Below are positions 17,782-27,138 of a DNA stretch of 64,000 nucleotides, piece by piece. The notes beneath the pieces are model-generated. The model searched no databases, was not told the DNA's origin, and saw nothing but the letters and a program-made list of their open reading frames with translations. Each line of letters starts with the position of its first letter. Within the stretch, counting starts at the first letter, position 1. The DNA comes from Candidatus Krumholzibacteriota bacterium (GTDB lineage: Bacteria; Krumholzibacteriota; Krumholzibacteriia; JAJRXK01): contig JAJDAC010000017.1 of NCBI GenBank assembly GCA_029262065.1, positions 124,001-188,000 of the forward strand, written 5' to 3'. The translations under genes were made by a program, and so were the position numbers.

Positions 17782-18636
17782 ATGCGTATCGTCGCCATTG
17801 TCCTGGCGGGGTTGGTGGCCCTGGCCGGCCTTTCATGGGCCTGCGTGGCCCGCGAAGCCCCGAAGATCGAATCAGAGCTGCATAGCAGCGTTGCCACCGC
17901 CTTGCGTGCGCTCGACGCGTCTTGGGCCAGCGTGGCTATTGATGGCCGCGACCTTACGTTGACCGGCGAAGCTCCCAACGAGTCGGCCCGGCAACAGGCG
18001 CTGGCCATGGCGAACTATCTGCAGGGCGTTCGCATCGTGCATGACCAGGTCGTCCTGATCTCCGCCAGCACCGATCTTGCGGGCACCAAGGATACGGGCA
18101 CGATCGAGCCGGCAGAAGTTTCCCCTTCGCCGAAACCAATCAAGACGAAGCCAATCAAGACGAAGCCAACTGAGGCGCGGCCCGAGGTACCCCCGGTGGC
18201 CAAACCAACCCCGGCCGCGCCCACCGAAGCCGCCGAGACCAGCCCTGGGAACGTCGATTCCGCGGCGTCTTGCCAGCGCGAGATCGATACCCTGCTCGCG
18301 AATGAGCGGATCCATTTCATGGCGGCCAGCGCCGCAATCGAATCGGCTTCGTACCCGCTCCTCGATGCCTTGGCCGAAGCCCTGCGCGACTGCCCCAAAG
18401 CAACGGTCCACATCGGCGGCCATACCGACTCCGAGGGCACATCGCATTTCAACGAAATGCTCAGTGCCACGCGGGCCGAGGCCGTGCGCAATTATCTCAT
18501 TCGCAAAAGAATCAGCCCAAACCGCCTGGTTGCTCAGGGGTTTGGTTCGCAGCAACCGATCGCCGACAACACGACCGACGAGGGACGGTCTCAGAATCGT
18601 AGGATCGAATTCATGATCCATAGGGAAACACCATGA
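17782..18636 (+). CDS. BON-OmpA family envelope protein
   Basis: A 284-residue exported protein. An N-terminal hydrophobic segment (residues 3-22) serves as signal or anchor. Residues 33-90 (ELHSSVATALRALDASWASV...LTGEAPNESARQQALAMA) look like a BON domain. A Pro/Lys/Glu-rich linker with a short tandem duplication (KPIKTKPIKTKP) follows. Residues 165-284 are an OmpA C-terminal peptidoglycan-binding domain: IHFMAASAAI, GGHTDSEG, LSATRAEAVRNYLI and SQNRRIEF. It probably links the inner membrane or periplasm to the cell wall. Its stop overlaps the start of the helix-hairpin-helix protein gene by 4 bases (ATGA), so the two are co-translated. Confidence 0.88.
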   Translation: MRIVAIVLAGLVALAGLSWACVAREAPKIESELHSSVATALRALDASWASVAIDGRDLTLTGEAPNESARQQALAMANYLQGVRIVHDQVVLISASTDLAGTKDTGTIEPAEVSPSPKPIKTKPIKTKPTEARPEVPPVAKPTPAAPTEAAETSPGNVDSAASCQREIDTLLANERIHFMAASAAIESASYPLLDALAEALRDCPKATVHIGGHTDSEGTSHFNEMLSATRAEAVRNYLIRKRISPNRLVAQGFGSQQPIADNTTDEGRSQNRRIEFMIHRETP

Positions 18637-20087
18637 CGTATTTGATTACCGAGATTGCCCTTTACCTGCTGGTGGCCGCCACAATCGGCTTTGCCGCGGG
18701 CTGGTTCGTATACCGCGCGTTGAATGCCTCCCGCCAGCAACAGTTGGAAGACCAGCTCGTTGCCGTGCAGGAAGTAAACGAAGACCTGCAGGCAAGTCTC
18801 TCGCGCCACGACGGACCACCCAGCCGGACCTTCCGAGCCGTGCAATCCATCAGCGACGACGAACCGTTGGAGTCGAACAGCTGGTCCGAGCCCGACACCC
18901 AAGCGGAGCCAAGATCACGCGTTGATTCACCGTCGGCCAGCGAAACCGTGGCCGATGAATACCACGCCGAACAATCGCACCACCACTACGCCGATTCCGC
19001 CGACGAAAAGGACTCCTACGCCGACGAAGCATCGATCGCAGAGGCCATCGCGCACGATGTCGCTGCACGCGACGCAACTGAGGAGTACGAAGACGAAGTC
19101 CGAGAAGACCTCGAACCCGTGGCCGTGCTGGTAGGCGAACTGGAAGCGCCTGAGGACGTCATGCCGATCCGCGTAGCCGGAGGATTCGACGGCACCATGC
19201 CCCCAACCGTGGTAGACAGCGACGACAGCGGATCCTTCTTCGACGACCTTCAAGTGCTCAGCGCGAAGCATGTATCCGCACCGGCGAAAGACCCGTTGCC
19301 CGTCGACGAAAGCGCCGCGGACGACGAGGACCTGTCGATCGAGGAAGTGTCCCACTCCGACGAGTCCGCCGCGAGCGCGGAGGCCACGGTGAACGAGGAA
19401 CTGGCAACCGAGGAATTGGCAACCGAAGAGGAACCGGCGACGGAAGAGGATATCGACGATCTGGAAATGGACATCGAGATCGAGCATACCGATTTCGAAT
19501 TGATGCGTGATGCGTCGAGGAAAGCAGAGGCCGCCGACCCACCGGTATCCGACCCACCCGTCGCCGACGCACCGGCCACCTACCCACCGACCTCCGAAGC
19601 ACCGGCCGAACCCGAACCGACGGTCGAGCCAAATAAGGGAACGCCACCCAATCGACGCGCCGGCGACCGCGAAATGGCGGAAGCACTGGAAGGTTGTCCC
19701 CGCCACGCGATAGATACCATCGATGGCGTCGACGACAAGGTCATCTACCGACTGCACGCGCTGGGTCTGGAGAACACGACCGACCTGCTGCGCAAGTGCG
19801 CCTCGGCCAGCGGCCTGAAAGCCCTGACCGCCAGCACCGGCCTTGACGCCAAGAGCGTTACCCGCTGGACGCGGATTTCAGATCTGATGCGTCTGGAAGG
19901 GGTGTCGGCGCAGAGCGCGGGCGTCCTGGTCAACGCCGGGGTAAACTCGGTTGAGGCTCTCGCCGTGGAGAAGGCAAAGGAGCTGGATTCACGTGTACGC
20001 CTGAAGACGGCGAACCCGCCCGGTTCGGAAGAACTGGGAAAGTGGATCGATGAGGCTCGTCGACTGCGCCCCCTGCTGCGTCACTGA
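18633..20087 (+). CDS. Membrane-anchored acidic protein with C-terminal helix-hairpin-helix (DUF4332-like) domain
   Basis: A 484-residue protein in three parts. Residues 1-30 form one transmembrane helix (ITEIALYLLVAATIGFAAGWFVYRA). Residues about 35-345 are a long acidic, Ser/Glu/Asp/Pro-rich, probably disordered region with short internal repeats (ELATEELATEEEPATEE; a run of PPxxDxP units). Residues 355-484 carry tandem helix-hairpin-helix motifs: IDGVDDKVIYRLHALGLENT and LMRLEGVSAQSAGVLVNAGV, as in DUF4332 or predicted flap-endonuclease-like proteins. HhH units normally bind DNA, but here no nuclease residues are visible. It is translationally coupled to the BON-OmpA gene, hinting at an envelope-associated role. 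It converges with, and overlaps by 7 bases, the partner gene of DUF692. Confidence 0.8.
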   Translation: MTYLITEIALYLLVAATIGFAAGWFVYRALNASRQQQLEDQLVAVQEVNEDLQASLSRHDGPPSRTFRAVQSISDDEPLESNSWSEPDTQAEPRSRVDSPSASETVADEYHAEQSHHHYADSADEKDSYADEASIAEAIAHDVAARDATEEYEDEVREDLEPVAVLVGELEAPEDVMPIRVAGGFDGTMPPTVVDSDDSGSFFDDLQVLSAKHVSAPAKDPLPVDESAADDEDLSIEEVSHSDESAASAEATVNEELATEELATEEEPATEEDIDDLEMDIEIEHTDFELMRDASRKAEAADPPVSDPPVADAPATYPPTSEAPAEPEPTVEPNKGTPPNRRAGDREMAEALEGCPRHAIDTIDGVDDKVIYRLHALGLENTTDLLRKCASASGLKALTASTGLDAKSVTRWTRISDLMRLEGVSAQSAGVLVNAGVNSVEALAVEKAKELDSRVRLKTANPPGSEELGKWIDEARRLRPLLRH

Positions 20088-20899
20088 CCCGAAGTCGGGA
20101 TCAACTCACCCGCCTCGGCCAGGCTCTTGACGATGTCCTGGGCCTCCTCGGGCCGCGCCCCGTCGCTTTGGACCTGAGCTACCAACTCGTCCCAGGTAGC
20201 ACCCGATTGCGCAAGCGCCATGAGGTTGCCAAAGCCATCGCCCAACGACTCCAGGCCTTCGCCATCGCGCGCTAGAATCCACTCGCGCCCACCCTCCTGA
20301 GCCGGCAATTCCAGCGAACACCCGTCGTCCAACACGGCGGCCACGAGCAAATCACCCTGGGCGGCCGCGTGCGCGCGCAATGCCTGCAACCAATGCGAGT
20401 AGATGGACAGCACGCCCCGCGGTACCTCCACCAATCGTAGATTCGCGGCCAAGGTCCAACTTTCGGTTGGTGCCGCGTGCGGCAAACGCCTTCGCGACAT
20501 TGCCAGGGCATGTTCGATGGCCAACAATCCCTGCACGGTCGCCGCAGCCGGCAAGGACATCAGGTAGGCACCGAAGCCCACGGACAACGACTCGCCGCGC
20601 ATGATTCCGCGGTGGAATGACTCGCTGGAGAAGAATCCGTCCAGGCGTTCGCCGCCACCCGGCTGCCGCAACCACCAGGCCGCGGAGGTGGGATACTCCT
20701 CAATGAGTCCCTGCAGCGACCGAGCCCGTCGGTAGGCATCCACACCGAATGCCCTGACATCCAGGGTGTGGATCCATTTGACTTCGGTTGGCGTCAGTCC
20801 GTCGTCAATCAGACGCGCCCGTTTGGCAACGACGTCTGACACCAGGATGGGGTCGTACATCATGCGCACCAGTACACGCTGCAGCGCTTGACCGCTCAC
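20081..20899 (-). CDS. Putative partner protein of the DUF692 oxidase (MbnC/BufC-like position)
   Basis: A 272-residue protein read from a GTG at 20899 that overlaps the stop of the DUF692 gene by 4 bases (GTGA). An alternative GTG at 20923 would lengthen the overlap. The N-terminal third (VLVRMMYDPILVSDVVAKRARLIDDGLTPTEVKWI) is helical. The rest has no catalytic motif I recognise, although LPAAATVQGLLAIEHALAMSRRRLP resembles the lead-in of DUF692-associated partner proteins, which help bind the peptide substrate. Assignment rests mainly on coupling to a DUF692 gene and on size. Function in the absence of a known substrate is unproven. Confidence 0.6.
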   Translation of the reverse strand: MSGQALQRVLVRMMYDPILVSDVVAKRARLIDDGLTPTEVKWIHTLDVRAFGVDAYRRARSLQGLIEEYPTSAAWWLRQPGGGERLDGFFSSESFHRGIMRGESLSVGFGAYLMSLPAAATVQGLLAIEHALAMSRRRLPHAAPTESWTLAANLRLVEVPRGVLSIYSHWLQALRAHAAAQGDLLVAAVLDDGCSLELPAQEGGREWILARDGEGLESLGDGFGNLMALAQSGATWDELVAQVQSDGARPEEAQDIVKSLAEAGELIPTSGQ

Positions 20900-21774
20900 G
20901 CGCGCCAACCCGCCGTCTCGCACAATCGTGCGATCTCAGCAAAGCCCGCCCGGCAGGCCGCCAACGGGTTGCGCTCGCACTCGAACACCACCGCCTTCAG
21001 GTTGCGGGTGCCGCGCAACGCGGTCTCGAGAATCGTCCAGGTGTCTGGCAACACATCGGGCGTATGTGAGTCTTCCACGTACTCGAATCCCTCGTGACTG
21101 TGCACGGCGCCGCCCGCCACGTGCATTTCGACCACACGATCCAACGGGAAGCCGTCGAGTCCATCGGTCATCGCGTGACCCTGGGTACGTTGGTAGATCG
21201 CCAGATGCGCGCAGTCGAGCAACATGCCCGTGTCGGCGCGCTCGCACACCCTCGCGAAGAAGTCGAGCAGGTGCAGATCTCCCAGGTACACCACACCGGG
21301 CGGATTCTCGGGGAAGACTTCGTGCCCGGTTTCCCGGCGCAGTTTCACGATGCCCTCGGCCATGGCCGAAGCCGTGTCGTCGCTCAGCACCGGCGGCAAT
21401 AGAAGCATGTGCCCGCGGTCGCGGCGACCGAAGTGCCAGAGGCCCGCGTCGCCGCACAGCCAGGCCGGATTCACGGCGGCCACCAGGTCACGGACTTCGT
21501 CGAGCCATTGCGGATCGAAGTCTTCGGGATCGTCCAGGTTCACGTCCAGGAAATGGTAGGTGCTCGGGAGATCGGCCTGGACCCACGCCTGGGCCTGGTC
21601 GTCGAGCCCCTTCGCGGTTTCGATTCCGATTTCCAGGAACGACGCAAATTGAGGCGCCTCGCGCCGCAGCGCCATCACATCGAGCACGCCGTCCTGCGAA
21701 CCCGCTCCGTACTCGGTGGAAACGCCAATACCCAGCCGGGGCAGGCGTTCAACCCGCTGGTCAAATGCGGTCAC
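20896..21774 (-). CDS. DUF692 family multinuclear iron-dependent oxidase
   Basis: A 292-residue TIM-barrel protein of the DUF692 family, the family of MbnB, TglH, ChrH and BufB that use two or three Fe ions to modify cysteine residues of ribosomal peptides. I place the start at GTG 21774 (VTAFDQRVERLPRLGIGVSTEYG); the frame continues upstream but without family-like sequence. Family features are GIGVSTEYG, AAVNPAWLCGDAGLWHF (usually WLSDHLCW), FPENPPGV, LLDCAHLAIY, EMHVAGGAVHSHEG and DSHTPDVLPDTWTILE. Several His/Asp/Glu in these blocks are expected metal ligands. The translation-coupled downstream gene is its likely partner. No obvious Cys-containing precursor gene lies next to it, so the substrate is unknown. 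Confidence 0.85.
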   Translation of the reverse strand: MTAFDQRVERLPRLGIGVSTEYGAGSQDGVLDVMALRREAPQFASFLEIGIETAKGLDDQAQAWVQADLPSTYHFLDVNLDDPEDFDPQWLDEVRDLVAAVNPAWLCGDAGLWHFGRRDRGHMLLLPPVLSDDTASAMAEGIVKLRRETGHEVFPENPPGVVYLGDLHLLDFFARVCERADTGMLLDCAHLAIYQRTQGHAMTDGLDGFPLDRVVEMHVAGGAVHSHEGFEYVEDSHTPDVLPDTWTILETALRGTRNLKAVVFECERNPLAACRAGFAEIARLCETAGWRA

Positions 21775-21877
21775 TGGGCGCTCCAGAAGAATGGGCGGCG
21801 TGGATGGTGCCCACGAAGTGTACCGGGGCGCGCAGATGGATGTCGACAGACGGGACAAGTTGGCATTTCCTTCCTTC

Positions 21878-23302
21878 ATGTCCCAGCTCGATGCCGTCGT
21901 CGTAGGTGCGGGCCCCAACGGGCTCGCCGCCGCCATCACCCTGGCCCGGGCCCAGCGTTCGGTGCTGGTGCTGGAAGCCGCCTCCGAGCCAGGTGGCAGC
22001 GCTCGCACCGAAGAACTCACCAGGCCAGGCTACCTCCACGATGTTTGCTCGGCCATCCACCCCATGGGAATCGCATCGCCATTCATGCGCGAGCTGCCGC
22101 TGGCCGCGCACGGGCTCGAGTGGATCCACCCCACCGCCGCCCTGGCGCATCCATTCGACGACGGGCACGCGGCCGTACTGACCCGATCGGTGGACGCCAC
22201 CGCCGACACCCTGGGAGAGGACGTAGCCGCCTACCGGAACTTCATGGGCCCCCTGGTCCGCGATTGGCCCAAGGTGGACCGCGCATTGTTGTCGCCATTC
22301 CCCCCCTCGGTCCGCCACCCGTTGGCCATGGCGCGGTATGGCCTGCATGCGCTCCGCTCGGCCCGCGGCCTGGTCACGCGGCAATTCGGCGGCGAACGGG
22401 CGCCCGGTATGTTTGCTGGCCTCGCGGCGCATTCCATCCTGCCCCTGGAAAGGGTCAGCAGCGCGGCCATTGGAGTGGTCCTGGGCGCCGTGGGGCATGC
22501 GGTGGGCTGGCCGCTGGCACGGGGCGGTTCCCAGAACATCATCCGCGCCATGACCTCGTATCTCGAGTCTCTGGGCGGCCAGGTGCAAACCGGTGTGCAT
22601 GTGCGCGATCTGGAGGAACTCCCTTCATCGCGCGTGGTGCTGTGCGACGTCTCGCCGCGTGGCCTGGTGTCGATCGCGAAAGACCGCCTTCCTGCATCCT
22701 ACCGACGTGCCCTGACGAACTTCAGGCATGGGCCAGGCGTATACAAACTGGACCTGGCCCTGGATGGGCCGGTCCCCTGGACGGCGCCGGAGTGCGCCAG
22801 CGCGGGTACGGTGCATCTGGGTGGTAGTTTCGACGAAATCGCCCAGAGCGAACATGAGTGCTGGGCGGGGAAACACGCTGAGCGTCCGTACGTGCTCGTG
22901 GCCCAGCAAAGCATGTTCGACGACACGCGGGCGCCCGAGGGACGGCATACGCTGTGGGCCTACTGTCATGTACCGCACGGCAGTGATCGGGACCACAGCG
23001 AAGCCATCGAGAAGCAGATCGAGCGATTCGCGCCAGGATTCCGCGATCGGATACTGGCGCGTCACGGTCGGACGGCGCGAGCGTATGAAGAGTACAATCC
23101 CAACTTGGTAGGCGGAGACATCGCCGGCGGAGTGACGGACCTGGGGCAATTGTTTACCCGGCCCGTTCCACGCTGGGACCCCTACTCGACCCCCGTTGAC
23201 GGGCTCTATATCTGCTCGGCCTCAACACCGCCGGGAGCGGGCGTACACGGAATGTGCGGCCACCACGCGGCACGGTCGGCGCTGGCCCATGAATTGTCCT
23301 GA
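21878..23302 (+). CDS. Phytoene-desaturase-like FAD-dependent oxidoreductase
   Basis: A 474-residue flavoprotein of the phytoene desaturase/PYROXD2-like family (COG1233 type). It starts with the dinucleotide-binding motif VVVGAGPNGLAAAITLARA followed by VLEAASEPGGSARTEE, and ends with YICSASTPPGAGVHGMCGHHAARSAL, the second FAD-contact block. The middle includes the IHPMGIASPFMRELPL segment typical of the PYROXD2-like branch rather than carotenoid enzymes; no carotenoid genes are present. The ATG at 21878 was chosen because the protein begins directly with the Rossmann strand. It is divergent from the DUF692 gene with a 103-base spacer. Substrate unknown. Confidence 0.88.
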   Translation: MSQLDAVVVGAGPNGLAAAITLARAQRSVLVLEAASEPGGSARTEELTRPGYLHDVCSAIHPMGIASPFMRELPLAAHGLEWIHPTAALAHPFDDGHAAVLTRSVDATADTLGEDVAAYRNFMGPLVRDWPKVDRALLSPFPPSVRHPLAMARYGLHALRSARGLVTRQFGGERAPGMFAGLAAHSILPLERVSSAAIGVVLGAVGHAVGWPLARGGSQNIIRAMTSYLESLGGQVQTGVHVRDLEELPSSRVVLCDVSPRGLVSIAKDRLPASYRRALTNFRHGPGVYKLDLALDGPVPWTAPECASAGTVHLGGSFDEIAQSEHECWAGKHAERPYVLVAQQSMFDDTRAPEGRHTLWAYCHVPHGSDRDHSEAIEKQIERFAPGFRDRILARHGRTARAYEEYNPNLVGGDIAGGVTDLGQLFTRPVPRWDPYSTPVDGLYICSASTPPGAGVHGMCGHHAARSALAHELS

Positions 23303-23347
23303 AACGGAAGACCCGTTCACCAAGACCGGTCTACACGGAGGCTTGGC

Positions 23348-24511
23348 ATGGCTTTACGAAACTCACTTCTGGCCCTGGCCGTACTGGGCGGGGCACTCGC
23401 CGCGTTCATGAGCCAGGACGCCACGTCCGAAACCGGCTCTGGCTCAACCACCGGGTCCGACTACCTTGTGGCATCCAGCTCTACTGATTCTGATTGGAGG
23501 CGTAACATGTCCAACTACAGCAAGCCCGCCCAGAGTGAGCTGAAGGATAAGCTCACGCCGAAGCAGTACCAGGTCACGCAACACGACGCGACCGAACCGC
23601 CGTTTCGCAACGAATATTGGGACAACAAGCACCACGGTATCTACGTCGACATCGTTTCGGGTGAACCCCTGTTCAGCTCGTTGCACAAGTTCGAGTCGGG
23701 CTCGGGTTGGCCCAGCTTCTGGCAACCGCTTCAGCCTGAGAACGTGGAAGAGAAGGTCGACGACAGCATGGGCATGGTGCGCACCGAGGTAAGGTCCGCA
23801 AACGCCGATTCGCATCTGGGCCACTTGTTCAATGACGGCCCTCAGCCTACCGGCGCGCGCTACTGCATCAACTCGGCTGCGTTGCGCTTCGTGCCGGCCG
23901 AGGAGCTGGAATCGCAGGGATTCGGCGAGTACCGCGATCAATTCGTGGCGGCGGGCGTATTGCCCGCTGGCAGCAAGACATCATCGAACACCGGTGATGA
24001 TCTGCGCTCGACCGTAGCCATGCACGCCACCCTGGCCGGCGGCTGCTTCTGGGGCGTGGAGCAACTGTTCCGCGATCTCGACGGCGTGCTGGCCACCGAC
24101 GTGGGCTACATTGGCGGTCACGTGGACAATCCCACATACAAGCAGGTGTGCAGCGCCAACACCGGACACGCCGAGGCCGTGCAGATCACCTACGACCCCA
24201 CGCGCGTGGCCTACGAAGATATCCTGCGGTACTTCTTCAAACTGCACGATCCCACGACGAAGAATCGTCAACACAACGACGTGGGGCCTCAGTACCGTTC
24301 GGCCATCTTCTTCCACAACGACGACCAGAAGCAGGCGGCAGAGAATGTCATCGCCGAAGTCAACGCGTCGGGGTTCTGGGACAAGCCACTGGTAACCACG
24401 GTGGAGAAGGCCGATACATTCTGGGTAGCCGAACAAGACCACCAGGATTACCTGGTGAAGAACCCCAACGGTTACAACTGCCACTTCGTGCGCGAAGACG
24501 GCGCGCACTGA
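23348..24511 (+). CDS. Exported bifunctional methionine sulfoxide reductase (MsrB-MsrA fusion)
   Basis: A 387-residue fusion that reduces both R- and S-methionine sulfoxide in proteins. ATG 23348 has GGAGG upstream. A signal peptide or anchor ([14 protein letters not shown]) precedes a Ser/Thr-rich linker. Residues about 55-200 are Msr[54 protein letters not shown] and the catalytic Cys in [11 protein letters not shown]. Residues about 222-380 are MsrA, with the catalytic Cys in [11 protein letters not shown], then GYIGG and [14 protein letters not shown]. The usual Cys of the MsrB CGWPSF segment is Ser here, and the zinc CxxC pairs are absent. The signal points to an envelope repair enzyme. 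Confidence 0.93.
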   Translation: MALRNSLLALAVLGGALAAFMSQDATSETGSGSTTGSDYLVASSSTDSDWRRNMSNYSKPAQSELKDKLTPKQYQVTQHDATEPPFRNEYWDNKHHGIYVDIVSGEPLFSSLHKFESGSGWPSFWQPLQPENVEEKVDDSMGMVRTEVRSANADSHLGHLFNDGPQPTGARYCINSAALRFVPAEELESQGFGEYRDQFVAAGVLPAGSKTSSNTGDDLRSTVAMHATLAGGCFWGVEQLFRDLDGVLATDVGYIGGHVDNPTYKQVCSANTGHAEAVQITYDPTRVAYEDILRYFFKLHDPTTKNRQHNDVGPQYRSAIFFHNDDQKQAAENVIAEVNASGFWDKPLVTTVEKADTFWVAEQDHQDYLVKNPNGYNCHFVREDGAH

Positions 24512-24537
24512 TTCGACTGAATCGACTATCTAGATAG

Positions 24538-27030
24538 TTACCAGGTCCGGGGATCGGCGCCGCAACCCAGCGGCGCCATCCCAATGGGCTGCCCCGGTGG
24601 CGCATCAGCCGGTTGCCAGCCCGTGGGGCCGTCCCACTCCTGGTGATCCAGGTACCGACGCAGATCACGGATCAGCGCAATCGAGTGCGCCGTGCCCAGC
24701 CGGCTCAGGCGTGGCACGAGGTCGCGCAAGGCGTAGTCGACCCGGGCCCGAACCACGGTGGGCGTCGACTCTTCCGCCGCCAGCCGTACCAGCCGGTCGA
24801 CCACCGCGCGCTGCGACACTTCCTGAACCAACGCCAACCTACCCGTCGCTGACCGCTCGAAGGAAACATCGAGCAACGCACTCAGCATTTCGTCGAAGCC
24901 CAACGCATCGGATCGACGTCGACTCAGCTCCACCAATCGCGCGCAGCGGGAAGGGTCGAGCAATACATCGAGCACCATGTCACTGGCCGTGGCGGCGGCG
25001 CCCAGGGCATCGAACAAGGGACTCGTGTGCGAGGCAAAGAGTTCGCGATTGAAGTCGGCGTAGCCCGGTGGCTGCGGGGCCAGGATGTCATTGATGGAAT
25101 CAGCGATGTCCAACTGATCGGGCGACAGGCACCGAAGCACCGACCGCAAGGCCTGGCGCTGGCGGTCGGGGTCGACGGCTTGCTGAAGGGCACGGCCATC
25201 GCCACGGAGCGAGTAGGTGAACTCCACCCCGCCGATCAATTTGGCCGCGGCCAGTATCTGGAATCGATGATGCAGATACACCGTGGCGAACACTTCCTGC
25301 AACTTGGCCAGCGGCTCGCCAGCCCGGATACTGCGCTCGGCGAATCCATCCAGGGCAATGCGCCGCACGTTCATGGCGTGGTCAAGGGCCGACACGGGGT
25401 CGGACCCGTTGTCCCACAGGCTGCCTAGCGGGTGCATGGCCGCCCGCGGACGCGCGTGATGGTCAGCCACGAAATGAAGTCCGCGATCATGGGCCGAACG
25501 AACCAGATCGTGCAACGCAGCGCTCTCATCCTGGCTCGATCCAAACTCACGGTACGCGAACTCCACCGCGTGCAGATCCCACTTACCCACGCCAACACCG
25601 TAGGCGCGGGAAAAGTCGAGTACTCCGTCCCGGATGTCGATCAGCGGCGCGGGGTAATCCATGACCGATGCCCGCCCGCCGTACGTGCTTCCCGCGAAAT
25701 TGTGCGTAAGACCAAGCGCGTGGCCCACCTCGTGCGCCGATAGTTGTCGGATGCGCGCCAGCGCCAACTCGACCGGGTCGTCGGCCGCGCCGGTGCCCGT
25801 CTGCTCGGTGCCGGCGAGACCCTCGAACAACAGCCGGTCCTGTCGCACGCGCAACGAACCCAGGGAAACGTGCCCCTTCAGCATTTCACCGGTACGGGGA
25901 TCGATGATGCCGCCACCGTAACTCCAACCCCTCGTGGAACGGTGTACCCACTGGATCACGTTGTAGCGCACGTCCAACGGGTGAACGTTGTCGGGCAACA
26001 CCTCCACGCGAAACGCATTCTCGAAACCCGCCCGCTCGAAGGCATCGGCCCACCACGACGCTCCGTCGATCAGCGCTTGGCGCACAGCGGGCGGCGCCCC
26101 GCCGTCGACGTAGTACACGATGGGCTCTACCACCGGAGAAGTCGGTGCCCCCGGGTTTTTCTTCCGCAATCGGTGTCGTACCAGAAGGCGTCGATCCAGC
26201 GGCTCATCCAACTCCACGCCGTAGTCGGCGTAGCCCACAGAGTAGGACCCGGCGCGGGGGTCGAATGTGCGGGGCTGGTACCCATCGTCGGGTAAGCGAA
26301 TGAAGGAGTGGTGCTGGACCAGGGTGATCGACTCAGGGGTAGGCGTGGTTTCGCGTACGAACGTGCCCGGCTTGGATCCTCCGTAGGTCAGCAGGGCCTC
26401 GAACTCGACATTGTCGACAAACGCCAGGCAGTTCGTCAGGTCAACCGCGCTGCGGGAAGCGTCGAGTTTGAACGAGCCCTGGTTGGTGTTCTGCAAACGC
26501 TCCGCCACTCCATGGGCGTCACTGACCAGGAACGAGGAGATGTCGATCAGAACGGTGCCATCGGACCCTTCCGCCATGGCTTCACCCGCCCAGAGTACCG
26601 AAGTGGCGAACGACTCCTTTACGGCGCGCCGCTCGCTCTCACGCGGACTCGTGGCCCGATACGCCAGGTTGTCCTGCTCCAGGAGAATCTTCCGTCCAAA
26701 CCGCCGGAACCGTACGATCCGCGTCTCGCCCAGTTGACCGCGGTCCAGCCCCACCGGATTCGAACCCAGACCGGTCCGGAGACCCTCAACGTACAGGAAC
26801 TCTCCCAGGGAACCATCGGCCACCGGCGCCAGTTCCAGCAACACGCGCCCTTTCGCGCCATCGGTATGGAACGCCAGCAATCCTTCGTGCCGATCCATGC
26901 CGTCGGTCGCGGACGCAATGCTCGGCAAGCCTTGGCTGGAAACGGCGACGGGCTTGTTGGCCGTGGCAGCGCATCCGAAGGACAGTGACAGAATCGATCC
27001 GAGCAGAACCAAAGACAATCGTGATATCAC
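24538..27030 (-). CDS. Zinc-dependent metalloprotease lipoprotein (DUF5117/DUF4953-like)
   Basis: About 830 residues from a GTG at 27030 that has AAGGGG 9 bases upstream and gives a clean lipoprotein signal (VISRLSLVLLGSILSLSFGC, Cys20). ATG codons at 27066 and 27075 are possible but would put odd residues before the signal. The catalytic motif is HEVGHALGLTHNF, a metzincin-style zinc site, with the nearby SVMDYPAPL. The N-terminal region (about 40-170) matches the DUF5117-type domain and the C-terminal half matches the DUF4953-type domain found in large secreted proteases of Bacteroidota and relatives. Substrate unknown. It is divergent from the BaiN-like flavoprotein gene. Confidence 0.86.
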   Translation of the reverse strand: MISRLSLVLLGSILSLSFGCAATANKPVAVSSQGLPSIASATDGMDRHEGLLAFHTDGAKGRVLLELAPVADGSLGEFLYVEGLRTGLGSNPVGLDRGQLGETRIVRFRRFGRKILLEQDNLAYRATSPRESERRAVKESFATSVLWAGEAMAEGSDGTVLIDISSFLVSDAHGVAERLQNTNQGSFKLDASRSAVDLTNCLAFVDNVEFEALLTYGGSKPGTFVRETTPTPESITLVQHHSFIRLPDDGYQPRTFDPRAGSYSVGYADYGVELDEPLDRRLLVRHRLRKKNPGAPTSPVVEPIVYYVDGGAPPAVRQALIDGASWWADAFERAGFENAFRVEVLPDNVHPLDVRYNVIQWVHRSTRGWSYGGGIIDPRTGEMLKGHVSLGSLRVRQDRLLFEGLAGTEQTGTGAADDPVELALARIRQLSAHEVGHALGLTHNFAGSTYGGRASVMDYPAPLIDIRDGVLDFSRAYGVGVGKWDLHAVEFAYREFGSSQDESAALHDLVRSAHDRGLHFVADHHARPRAAMHPLGSLWDNGSDPVSALDHAMNVRRIALDGFAERSIRAGEPLAKLQEVFATVYLHHRFQILAAAKLIGGVEFTYSLRGDGRALQQAVDPDRQRQALRSVLRCLSPDQLDIADSINDILAPQPPGYADFNRELFASHTSPLFDALGAAATASDMVLDVLLDPSRCARLVELSRRRSDALGFDEMLSALLDVSFERSATGRLALVQEVSQRAVVDRLVRLAAEESTPTVVRARVDYALRDLVPRLSRLGTAHSIALIRDLRRYLDHQEWDGPTGWQPADAPPGQPIGMAPLGCGADPRTW

Positions 27031-27138
27031 GGACGGGCACCCCTTTTGGCCGAAGGAAGTGCCCATGATGGACATGGATCGGAAACTCGTCCAGTCCTGC
27101 GCGTTGTTTGGAAACGGCGTTGGAACTACCATGGCCCC

